53,517 nucleotides of DNA from Candidatus Udaeobacter sp. (GTDB lineage: Bacteria > Verrucomicrobiota > Verrucomicrobiia > Chthoniobacterales > UBA10450): NCBI GenBank assembly GCA_013372845.1, contig JAALOD010000003.1, forward strand, positions 27,754 to 81,270, written 5' to 3'. Below, piece by piece: positions 39,481-47,949 of the stretch. The position numbers and the translations under genes are program-made. How positions within the stretch are numbered: position 1 is the first letter of the stretch; every line of letters starts with the position of its first letter. Below the pieces are notes generated by a model, which saw nothing but the letters and a program-made list of their open reading frames with translations, had not been told where the DNA came from and ran no database searches.

Positions 39481-39542
39481 GTAGCGGCGGCCGTGCCGAC
39501 CGCACGGGTTTCGTCTTTGCAGCCGACAGGCCTGCCGCTATA
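39481..39542. repeat. Inverted-repeat element with GTAGCGGC...GCCGCTAT ends
   Basis: gtagcggcggccgtgccgac ... gccgacaggcctgccgctata; TAGCGGC motif shared with 41830..41870 and 49637..49647. Confidence 0.6.
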
Positions 39543-39562
39543 AAAGAAATTGTCAGTGCCTT

Positions 39563-40102
39563 GTGTCTCGCCGAATCGTTATTGCTTACTGGCTCATTCC
39601 AAGTGAGCCGGCACGCAGTTATTTCCAAAGTCTCATTAACGATCTCGCGCAACGATACGACGCACCTGTGTTCGAGTCACATGTGACGGTCCACGTCGGA
39701 GCGAAATGCACGGATGGTGTTGAAGGAGTGCTTTCAGAAGCTGCACGAGGCTGCGAACGAATCGTGCTCCAGGCGCTCGAGGTCAATGGGTCCTCTGAGT
39801 TTACTAAAACACTTTTCGTGCGGTTCGCAGTGACCACGCAATTGCAGCGGCTTAATCAAAGCATTCGTATCGCGGCGCAAAATTCGTCTGATTACCAGCT
39901 AAGTCCGCACTTGAGCCTCCTCTATAAAACGATCTCGACTCAGGATCGACACCTGCTGACGCATTCCATTGACGTGCCATTTCCTGAAGTAACGTTTGAC
40001 TCGTTGAAAGCTGTCCGATGTGTTTCACCCACACAAAGCCGCGCCGATGTGGAAGCATGGCGCGTGGTGGCTGAGAAACCGCTCGGATCGATTGGCGCCT
40101 GA
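39563..40102 (+). CDS. 2H phosphoesterase superfamily (2'-5' RNA ligase/cyclic phosphodiesterase-like)
   Basis: Two HxTx-like motifs: FESHVTVHVG and LSPHLSLLYK. Confidence 0.8.
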   Translation: MSRRIVIAYWLIPSEPARSYFQSLINDLAQRYDAPVFESHVTVHVGAKCTDGVEGVLSEAARGCERIVLQALEVNGSSEFTKTLFVRFAVTTQLQRLNQSIRIAAQNSSDYQLSPHLSLLYKTISTQDRHLLTHSIDVPFPEVTFDSLKAVRCVSPTQSRADVEAWRVVAEKPLGSIGA

Positions 40103-40118
40103 CACAGACGCCCTACAA
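40094..40118. repeat. Half-copy of family 1 element (reverse)
   Basis: Reverse complement TTGTAGGGCGTCTGTGTCAGGCGCC versus TTGTAGGGTGTCTGTGTCGGGCGCC at 15720. Confidence 0.85.
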
Positions 40119-40832
40119 TTCGACGACACGGTAAGGCTTGCCGGTTTTGCGAAGCGCCGGCGCAGAGACGTTGTAAACGGGAATGCCGGTCGAAGTCTTA
40201 CCATCGAGAATGCCGTTGTGGGCGTGCCCGTGAAACACTGCGTTAACGCGGAACCGATTAATCGGCTCTTCCAATCGGCTGGAACCAAGGAAGGCAAAAA
40301 TTTCGGGATATTCCCCTTTCAACGTGGCACGGATAGGAGAGTAATGTAGTAGTACGATTCGCCGTTCTGTTTGTAGTTTCGACAGCGCCTGTTCCAGCCG
40401 GACAGCGTGTCTGATTGATTCCTGCACAAATTGTTTAATGAGCGGTTCGCCTCACGCGTTCAGCATTCGCCGGCCGAAACCACCCCCGAAACCGGCGATG
40501 CCTGCGAAGCCGACTCCTGCGACTTCGATGGCTTCGCCGTCAAGCATGTTGACGCCTGCCTCATCAAGAACCTTGCAGACTAATTCCGCTTGTCCCGATT
40601 CGAAGTCGTGATTACCCAGCACTGCGAGCATCGGGATTTTCACGGCAGCGCGAATGTCGGCGACGAGTGCCTCCGCTTCCTCTGGGAGTCCATAATCCGT
40701 GAGGTCGCCACAAAGCAGCAAGATATCGGCATTGCCTGAAATCTCGGCAAACGCTTCATGTAACGTGCCACGCGAGTGCTTGCCGTAATGAAGGTCCGCG
40801 GTCGCGGCGATTCGTAGCGCGCGCTTAGCCAT
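40113..40832 (-). pseudogene. Metallophosphoesterase with in-frame TGA at 40452..40454
   Basis: RIAATADLHYGKHSRG, LLLCGDLTDYG, MLAVLGNHDFESGQ, then MLNA-stop-GEPLIKQFVQESIRHAVRLEQALSKL...IVLLHYSPI...VFHGHAHNG in the same frame. Confidence 0.9.
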
Positions 40833-40966
40833 CTTTCTTGAGAAACGTAATCACTGGCGTCTACGGTCGCTTTTTGGAGGGCGGAGCTCTGCGACGCTTG
40901 ATGCGCAGCCTCGAGGGAGCTCGCCCCTCCATGCGCGCGTTCTGCGTCTTGATTGCGTTATGATGG

Positions 40967-41785
40967 GTGATGACTGCAAAGAGAGCAGCGGCCCGGAAAG
41001 AGAAAGGTAAAGCCAATCGCCTTCATCGCAAATCGGTGGTCGCATTGCAGGATGCGGGCATTCCGTTTTTGATTGGCGGCGCGTACGTGGTGGAGGTTTA
41101 CACAGGCGTTTCGCGTCAGACAAAAGATTTCGATTTATATCTGCGGCCGCAACATATCGATTTGGCTCTCGATGCACTCAAGCGCGCGGGGTACGAGACG
41201 GCAAAAACGTTTCCGCATTGGCTCGCCAAAGCGGAACGCGGCCGGGATTGCATTGATCTGATTTTTCGCGCCGGCAACGGATTGTGCGAAGTGGACGATT
41301 CATGGTTTGAGCGGGCGCATAACAGCAAGTTTCTCGACTTGCGGGTGAAGCTCTGTGCGCCAGAGGAAATGATTTGGATGAAGGCGTACATCATGGAACG
41401 CGAACGGTTCGATGGCGCCGACATCGCGCACATTCTTCAAAGCTGGGCAGAGAGACTCGATTGGCCGCATCTGGTTCGCCGCTTTGGTCCGGACTGGCGC
41501 GTTTTGCTCAGTCATTTGGTGTTGTTCGGTTATATTTATCCGGGCGAACGCGGCAAAATCCCGACCGAGATTATGGATGATCTGATCGCGCGATTGCAAA
41601 GCGAGAAGCGCACTGCCGTAGCCAACCGCATCTGTAACGTCACGTTGCTCTCGCGAAAGCAATATCTTCTGGACATTCGGGAACGGGGATTTCGCGATGC
41701 TAGGTTGGAGGCACGTGTCCATATGAACGCGAAGGATATTGCGCATTGGACAAGGGCGATCGCGAAAGAGGAAAGCGCGCGGTGA
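40967..41785 (+). CDS. Nucleotidyltransferase family protein
   Basis: ALQDAGIPFLIGGAYVVEVYTGVSRQTKDFDLYLRPQHIDLALDALKRAGYET (G-G-..-D-x-D NTase signature); LCAPEEMIWMKAYIMERERFDGADIAHIL. Confidence 0.8.
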   Translation: MMTAKRAAARKEKGKANRLHRKSVVALQDAGIPFLIGGAYVVEVYTGVSRQTKDFDLYLRPQHIDLALDALKRAGYETAKTFPHWLAKAERGRDCIDLIFRAGNGLCEVDDSWFERAHNSKFLDLRVKLCAPEEMIWMKAYIMERERFDGADIAHILQSWAERLDWPHLVRRFGPDWRVLLSHLVLFGYIYPGERGKIPTEIMDDLIARLQSEKRTAVANRICNVTLLSRKQYLLDIRERGFRDARLEARVHMNAKDIAHWTRAIAKEESAR

Positions 41786-41829
41786 ACAAAATCACGGTCT
41801 CCATGAGACGGGTGACGCGCGTGTTGCAA

Positions 41830-41870
41830 GCGACGTCCGCGTCGCGCTTCGCACAGCGAAGCCGCTACAG
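41830..41870. repeat. Short structured repeat (CTGTAGCGGC...) supplying the stop codon of the downstream-ending TPR gene
   Basis: Reverse complement CTGTAGCGGCTTCGCTGTGCGAAGCGCGACGCGGACGTCGC; hairpins CTTCGC-TGT-GCGAAG and GCGAC/GTCGC. Confidence 0.6.
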
Positions 41871-43724
41871 TAACGGCTGCGGTGTTGATGCCGGCTTTGG
41901 ACTTGACTGAGCGGGAACGGGTGAAGACGCTGGCGACGGAGCCGCAGATGCGCTGGAGATTTTCGTTCTTGCTTCCTCGAGTACGGTTTTTTCCTCCGGG
42001 TAAATTCCGTGGTCCGCCGCGTCGACGTAATCCTTTGCTGCGTCGATTTGGCTTGCATCGGCCAGCATCAATACCGTGTAAACCGCTGCATGCGGATCGC
42101 GTAATTGGTCGGCTGGCAATCCTTGAATAATGGCAAGAGCGTCCGGGCTTCGGCCCAGGCGATAAAGAGAGAACGCGTAAGTTACGGCGCAATTGACCTC
42201 GTTTGGCGCGCGATCATACGCCTCCTTGGCGAGAGCATGTGAGCGTTCGATATTTCGCTCGAGATTGAGGCCGAGTCGCGCGAGATCTGCTGTAATCGGC
42301 GCCTCGTTAGGAGAGCTTTCGTGCAGACGCTGGAGGACATCATAAAGTTTCCCGGTGTCATTGTCTCCGCGATAAAGCCGGCGAAGGGCGTCGAGTGCCT
42401 CGCGGCGCAAAGGCGGATTTTCTGCGACGCGGTGCCATAGTCGTTCGGATTCATTCTCCAGCTCCCATTTCGACGCGAGACGCGCGAGGACAAGTTCGCG
42501 CTCGGGTCGGTCGTTCGTCGATTGTTCTGCGGCGCCCCACCGCTTGTCGAATTCGTCCGGAGCGTCTTCTCGCGATTGGCGTATGGCAATTGCCTGATAT
42601 GCAACACGCAGGTAGTCGGATTCGCCCCACATTCCCTTGCGGGTCCATCGTTTCAATCGCGTCCAATTCTTCGCTTTAGCGTACGCGTCTGCCACGGCAA
42701 CAGCGGCTGGCGGCGCATTCAGTTTCTCTGCCGGAAGCTTCTCTACCCACTTCACAACCTCGTCGGTAAGTTCATTTCGATTCATCCATTCTATGAGTGA
42801 TGCGAGATCGGATGGATTTTTTGCTGCAAAAGGTTTTACTCGTTCCAGCGACACGTGGAATTTTTTCTCATCGAGCTTCCGATAAAAATTCAGGCAGAGA
42901 AGATAATCGCCAAAGGTAAGCTCCGGAGACATCTGGAGCTGTTGCGCGAAGTTATCCGCTGCTGAGAGGTCATTGCGTCCCACAGCATCATTAAGCAGCG
43001 CGCGTACCGCGCCCGTCCGATACGGGGCGAGCTTGCTGAGTCGCTCGAGATTTTCGCGCGCGTTTGCCTTCTTTTGTGCGTCGCTGGAATGGATTTGCAG
43101 CGCCGCGAGATTGAACTGGTAGAGATCGTTCTTAGGTTCTTTCTTTACTGCGGCGGCGAATTGTTCTTCTTGTTCGGCAAAATTTCCTTCCGCAGACGCC
43201 AGCCAGCCTGCGACAACGTGAAAGGCGGCCCTGTCACGATCATTGGCAGGAATTTGATCGAGCGCTTTTCGTGCAAGATCTAGCTTTCCAAAGCGGAGCG
43301 CCGCGGAAACGAGATTAAGCTGACTGTCCGGATCTTTTGGACGCAAGCGCGCGATTTGTTCGCGCCACGAAATCGCCTCTTCGAGATTTTGTTTCTCTGC
43401 TGCTTCTGCTAGTACGTAGAGGGCCGGCAGAGAATCGGGATGTTGTGCCACGAGCTCTCGCGCGGTCTGCGTTGCTTCAGTAAATCTTCCCTGCTGCAGC
43501 ATGGAACCGGCTTGTTGTAGCAAGCGGGTTTGATGCCAGTTCGCATATAGTTTTAAACCATATCTGAAAAAAAGCGCGCAGAGCAGAATGGCGATTGCCA
43601 TCCCAGCGGCTACAAGGGCGAGACGGGCTGGCCAAACCTGTCGTTGAATGAAAGACTCCAGACCAGAGAGCGATTGGCGAACTCTTCTATATCCAGCCTC
43701 TTCGGTTCGTTCCGCGATTTTCAT
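41865..43724 (-). CDS. TPR-repeat protein with N-terminal TM
   Basis: LVAAGMAIAILLCALFFRYGLKLYANWHQ; QAGSMLQQGRFTEATQTARELVAQHPDSLPALYVLAEAAE and further TPRs. Confidence 0.85.
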   Translation of the reverse strand: MKIAERTEEAGYRRVRQSLSGLESFIQRQVWPARLALVAAGMAIAILLCALFFRYGLKLYANWHQTRLLQQAGSMLQQGRFTEATQTARELVAQHPDSLPALYVLAEAAEKQNLEEAISWREQIARLRPKDPDSQLNLVSAALRFGKLDLARKALDQIPANDRDRAAFHVVAGWLASAEGNFAEQEEQFAAAVKKEPKNDLYQFNLAALQIHSSDAQKKANARENLERLSKLAPYRTGAVRALLNDAVGRNDLSAADNFAQQLQMSPELTFGDYLLCLNFYRKLDEKKFHVSLERVKPFAAKNPSDLASLIEWMNRNELTDEVVKWVEKLPAEKLNAPPAAVAVADAYAKAKNWTRLKRWTRKGMWGESDYLRVAYQAIAIRQSREDAPDEFDKRWGAAEQSTNDRPERELVLARLASKWELENESERLWHRVAENPPLRREALDALRRLYRGDNDTGKLYDVLQRLHESSPNEAPITADLARLGLNLERNIERSHALAKEAYDRAPNEVNCAVTYAFSLYRLGRSPDALAIIQGLPADQLRDPHAAVYTVLMLADASQIDAAKDYVDAADHGIYPEEKTVLEEARTKISSASAAPSPASSPVPAQSSPKPASTPQPLL

Positions 43725-43787
43725 GTTGTCTCTTGAGGCGCAACGATTCGCTTCTTCTTTCCCATCGCACCGTGCCGACCACCGAGG

Positions 43788-45158
43788 CTAAGAACGAGTC
43801 ACTACCTCTGTTTCTTCAACTACAGGAATTGATTTAACCGAGTCCTCGATCTTTTCCCTCAAACGCCGGCCCCAAACGTATCGTCCCAGCAACACCTTAA
43901 CGGTGGCCGTAAGCGGCACGGCAAGAAGGGGACCGATTACTCCGCCAATGATCAAACCCCAGACAAAGATCGATACGATCACCGTCATCGGATGCAATCC
44001 AACGTAATTCCCAACGATTCGCGGGGCGTAAAATATCCCTTCCAGATTTTGTATTGCGATGAAAATGCCGGTCACAATGAGCGGATGCGTCCAATCGCCC
44101 CATTGGAAAGCGGCAATCAGAACGGCCGGCACCCAGCAGATGATGATCCCGATGTAGGGAATCATGGTAAGGACCACCACCATGGCTCCAATCACCGGCG
44201 CAAAATTGAGGCCAAATACTGTCAGCGTCGTGCCGATGAGTATGCCATCGACGAGACACACCAGCAGTTGGCCGCGGAAATAGGCGGTCACGTACGAATT
44301 GATCTGCGATAATACTTCCGCCACTTCGTCTCGAAGAGGAGATGCCCGCAGAGGCAGATATTCCTTCCAGTGCTGCTCGATCCGCGGTTTCTCATTCAGT
44401 AGAAAGAATAGATAGATCGGCACCAAGATCAGACTGAGCAAAAAACCTGTGACGCCAAGAAAGCCGCCAATACTTTTCTTAAGGATATCCCAGAACTTTT
44501 CCATCAGTGTTGGAAGCGCCTGCTGCAAATTAGGCATTTGCTTTTCCACGTACGCCTGAATGCGCTGGCGTTCGGCGGTGGTCAGCTTTGGCTGGCTCGA
44601 CGCGATTGTTTCGGCCGCAGGCGGAGTTCCAGACGCTTTTGGGCTGGGGGAGGCAATCGGTTGCGCATGAGGAGAAGCGGATGGCACCGGTCCGATTAGC
44701 CAGTTTGCAAAACTTGTGGATGCAGATTTTCCGCGCCCGCCGCCAAGAAAGCCGAACGTTTGATCGAATCGATAGATTAGATCTACAACGTAGTCGCGGG
44801 CTCGTTCGGTATAAGCAGGGACTTGCCGGGCGAAATTCGCACTTTGTATCGAGATGGTCGGAATAAGCCACGCGGCCAATCCACCGAGGGCGAAAAAAGC
44901 GATGGCAAAAAGCAGAGCAACCGCCTTGGTGCGACTGAGCGTTCCCCGAGACATTTTCGTCACCAGCGGGTCCAGCAGATAAGTCAGAATCACTGCCATG
45001 GCCACCGGGATCAGGATCGGTTGGAGAAAACTAACGATATTGGCGCTGGCCCAAATCACCGTGCCGATGATCAGGATGAGAAGAACCACACAGAAGGCCG
45101 TGAGCGCCGCCCACATCATCTTGCGCTGCCACGGTGTGGGATAATCGCTCATGTTCAT
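43788..45158 (-). CDS. AI-2E family transporter (PerM-like)
   Basis: NIVSFLQPILIPVAMAVILTYLLDPLVTKMSR; GVTGFLLSLILVPIYLFFLLNEKPRIEQHW; VVVLTMIPYIGIIICWVPAVLIAAFQ. Start taken at MNMSDYPTPW to avoid overlap with the next gene. Confidence 0.9.
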   Translation of the reverse strand: MNMSDYPTPWQRKMMWAALTAFCVVLLILIIGTVIWASANIVSFLQPILIPVAMAVILTYLLDPLVTKMSRGTLSRTKAVALLFAIAFFALGGLAAWLIPTISIQSANFARQVPAYTERARDYVVDLIYRFDQTFGFLGGGRGKSASTSFANWLIGPVPSASPHAQPIASPSPKASGTPPAAETIASSQPKLTTAERQRIQAYVEKQMPNLQQALPTLMEKFWDILKKSIGGFLGVTGFLLSLILVPIYLFFLLNEKPRIEQHWKEYLPLRASPLRDEVAEVLSQINSYVTAYFRGQLLVCLVDGILIGTTLTVFGLNFAPVIGAMVVVLTMIPYIGIIICWVPAVLIAAFQWGDWTHPLIVTGIFIAIQNLEGIFYAPRIVGNYVGLHPMTVIVSIFVWGLIIGGVIGPLLAVPLTATVKVLLGRYVWGRRLREKIEDSVKSIPVVEETEVVTRS

Positions 45159-45175
45159 TGCGAGAACGCCGCGGG

Positions 45176-47020
45176 TCACTGGGTTGGATTCGTCTTTGTT
45201 GGTGGTCCGTTGCCGATTGGTGCCTTGGTTCTTTCGATCTTGTTTGCCAGGTTCTTGTTTTTTGGATCGAGGGCCAGCGCTTTTTGCCATGATTCCAGCG
45301 CTTCAGAAGTTCGATTCAATTTGAAATACGCGTCACCAATATGTTCGAAGATGACCGGATCATCGTGGTCCGCAGTCTTTGCCGCACTGAGCAGATTGTT
45401 CAAAGCTTGGTCAAATTTACCCTTCCGGAACTCGACCCAACCGAGGCTATCGAGATAGGATGCATTATTTGGTTCCATCTCGAGTGCGCGTTTAATCATC
45501 GTTTCGGCCTCATCCAGGTTCATGTTGTGATCGGCCCACATATAGCCGAGATAATTGCAGGCTTCCGCCGAGTTCGCCGGATCGAGCGCGATTGATTTGC
45601 GGAGGAGATCGGCTGCTTTTTCGTACAGACCTGCCTGTTCTGCCGTCGCGCCATAGTTGAAATAGAACCTCGCGTTCGCGATGTCATTGTCCTGGTCGAG
45701 TTGCGCTTCGTGCAATGCCTCCTCAAACGTGGCCACTGCCTGCTGGGTCTGTTTCGCTTCGCTTTGGGCAATGGCCAGATAGTAAACGATCTCCGGCGCG
45801 CCCAGAAAGCGGCGCCGGGCTTCTGTCAGCAATGTGACGGCGCGATCTGCATTCTTCAAAGGTCCAAGGAACAGTTCTGCCAGATGCAAATACGTCCCCA
45901 CATGATTTGGATTAATCAGAAGGCTTTGCTCATAATTTGCGGCTACTTTTGCAAAGGTCGCTTTTGCTTCGTCGACTTTCTTTGCGCGTTGGAGGGATCG
46001 CGCTTCATCATCCAGCACCTGAGCCAGCAAGTCGTAGGGTTGATACTTTTCGGGATGCTCCTTGATGATTTGCTCGAGCATCTCAATTGCTTTACCCCGC
46101 TGATTCGTGAGGATAAAACCGGTTGCTAGTTTCTCTCGCGCGTTTGCATCGTCCGGTTGCAGCTCTAGAACGTGCAGATAAAGCGGAATTGCTTCTTTCA
46201 ATTGTTGAGAGGCCGCATAGTAGTCGGCGACATCCTTTAGGATCACAGGGTCGTCGCCGGCGTGTTCGGCTGCTTTCCTGAAAATTTCGTTGGTCCTTTT
46301 CAGTTCGTCGGGTTTCGGCTGTGAATCGGACTTGAAAAGAACCGCCACGTAAAGTTTGCCGAGCCGCAGCCAAAAGCTGGCGTCGTTACTGGGAACCTTT
46401 GTGGCGCGATCCAGAACCTCTAGCGCCTTCTTCTCTTGTCCCGCTGCAACTTCGATTTCTACCAGACGCTGGTAACCTTCGATGTCCCCTGAATTCAGAG
46501 TGATGGCGCGGTTGGCGTAATCGATGGCCTGATCGGTTTTCTTCAGATATTTCGCATAAATGTATGCCAGCTGCTGATACGGGTCGGCATCCTTTGGATT
46601 TGCCTTGATTGCATCCTTCAATACGTCAATCGCCTGTGGAAAATCCTCCTGCTCTATCAGCAACGCCGCCACGCGCGAGGCGAGTTGCGATTGGCCGGGA
46701 TCGACATTCAACACTTTGCGATACGCCTCCAGCGCGCGATCCGTCTCGCCATTTTCCTCGAGAGACATTCCTTCGACAAAATGCGTCAGCGCATCCGCCT
46801 TGTGTGCGCCTTCCAAACGTAGTGCAAGGTCGGCAGCCGGCTTGGAATTGGATGAATCATCCTGGCCACCAGTCTTTTTAGTTGCCGACGAAGCCCGAGT
46901 TTTTGGCAATGAACTTTTCTGTTTTTGGCTAGCCGCGGCGCTTGTCGCGATGAGGAAGAGCAGCGTAAAAAAAAGGCACCAGCACGGCGAAATTCCCCAA
47001 CTCTTCTTCTGATGCCTCAC
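45176..47020 (-). CDS. Secreted TPR-repeat protein
   Basis: Signal-like CWCLFFTLLFLIATSAAASQ; about 10 TPR-like units (ALEAYRKVLNVDPGQSQLA, PYQQLAYIYAKYLKKTDQAIDYANRAI). Confidence 0.9.
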   Translation of the reverse strand: MRHQKKSWGISPCWCLFFTLLFLIATSAAASQKQKSSLPKTRASSATKKTGGQDDSSNSKPAADLALRLEGAHKADALTHFVEGMSLEENGETDRALEAYRKVLNVDPGQSQLASRVAALLIEQEDFPQAIDVLKDAIKANPKDADPYQQLAYIYAKYLKKTDQAIDYANRAITLNSGDIEGYQRLVEIEVAAGQEKKALEVLDRATKVPSNDASFWLRLGKLYVAVLFKSDSQPKPDELKRTNEIFRKAAEHAGDDPVILKDVADYYAASQQLKEAIPLYLHVLELQPDDANAREKLATGFILTNQRGKAIEMLEQIIKEHPEKYQPYDLLAQVLDDEARSLQRAKKVDEAKATFAKVAANYEQSLLINPNHVGTYLHLAELFLGPLKNADRAVTLLTEARRRFLGAPEIVYYLAIAQSEAKQTQQAVATFEEALHEAQLDQDNDIANARFYFNYGATAEQAGLYEKAADLLRKSIALDPANSAEACNYLGYMWADHNMNLDEAETMIKRALEMEPNNASYLDSLGWVEFRKGKFDQALNNLLSAAKTADHDDPVIFEHIGDAYFKLNRTSEALESWQKALALDPKNKNLANKIERTKAPIGNGPPTKTNPTQ

Positions 47021-47148
47021 GCTTTTAATGTTAGTCTCCGGCGAAACCTCCGCAAACCAGCCCCGAAAGCTTTCAGGGCTATGGCCTGGCAGGCAGTTCT
47101 TGTTTGAGTTGGGAATTGGGCGTTCTCCGGAAACGCCTTCGCCGCGCG

Positions 47149-47253
47149 CTACGCCTTATACCTGAGGCGCTTCTTGTGCCGATTCGCTTTCATGCGCTTG
47201 CGGCGCTTATGCTTGGCAATTTTCGCTTTGCGTCTTTTCTTAAGAGAGCCCAT
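47149..47253 (-). CDS. AURKAIP1/COX24-domain-like 34-aa basic protein
   Basis: Translated by hand from the reverse strand: MGSLKKRRKAKIAKHKRRKRMKANRHKKRLRYKA-stop; 19 of 34 residues are K/R; absent from the ORF track because of length. Confidence 0.8.
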   Translation of the reverse strand: MGSLKKRRKAKIAKHKRRKRMKANRHKKRLRYKA

Positions 47254-47281
47254 TCAGATTTTCAGATTCGCGAGTGCTGAT

Positions 47282-47920
47282 TCAACCATCTAATTCGATG
47301 CCCTGCAACTTACTTCTTTGCGATGGGATCAAACGCTCGTTGTCACGGTCGAAGCGCTGTTTTACATGCTTCAGCGCTTGCTGCGTGCACCAGCGCTGAT
47401 ATCGCAAACTGAAAACTCCCCTTCCTAGCCGTGAAAGCCAATGTGCGGGCTCCGAGTGCGTGTGGACGACAAACAAGACTTCTCCAGCACGCTCCTCAAA
47501 ATAGAACTCCGATACGCCGCGCTCCAAATGCCCGGCGAGCGTCTCATAAGCAAAACCGAGCTTACTCGGCTCGCCGATGAGCGCCCAGATGCGCACAGCA
47601 AACTCTGCACAAATACCGAAGCCAATAGGAGGCATAACAGCGCGCTGCACAATTATGTCTCCAATCCGCATCGTTCTTCTCTCGCGAATCCACTGTGCTT
47701 CTGCGCGCATGAGGAAGCGCGGGAAGATGTTATAAGCGAATAGAAAATCGGTGCGAAAAGAGCTAAGAGATCCAAAATGACCTAGCGAAATTTCACTGGT
47801 CTTTTCCGGAAGTGTTGCTGCGCGCGAAAAGTTGGGGGAAAGGTTCTGCGCTTCCTCGAATGTTAAGCTTGGCCCGAGTGAGCAGGGGACTAGCTTCATC
47901 GCGGTTATATCTAACAACAA
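47282..47920 (-). CDS. DUF1990-like protein
   Basis: VQRAVMPPIGFGICAEFAVRIWALIGEPSKLGFAYETLAGHLERGVSEFYFEERAGEVLFVVHTHSEPAHWLSRLGR. Confidence 0.7.
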   Translation of the reverse strand: MLLDITAMKLVPCSLGPSLTFEEAQNLSPNFSRAATLPEKTSEISLGHFGSLSSFRTDFLFAYNIFPRFLMRAEAQWIRERRTMRIGDIIVQRAVMPPIGFGICAEFAVRIWALIGEPSKLGFAYETLAGHLERGVSEFYFEERAGEVLFVVHTHSEPAHWLSRLGRGVFSLRYQRWCTQQALKHVKQRFDRDNERLIPSQRSKLQGIELDG

Positions 47921-47949
47921 TCAGCTCGAGGTTCGCTGTCTAAATCCAA

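Noticed and set aside
40452-40454. Selenocysteine or alternative genetic code as explanation of the internal TGA
   Set aside because: TGA ends many other intact genes here (for example rpoC and purQ), and the context MLNA-x-GEPL fits a lost tryptophan; no SECIS structure was identified.
40851-41177. 108-aa minus-strand ORF between phosphoesterase and nucleotidyltransferase
   Set aside because: Overlaps the start of the better-supported nucleotidyltransferase; no motif.
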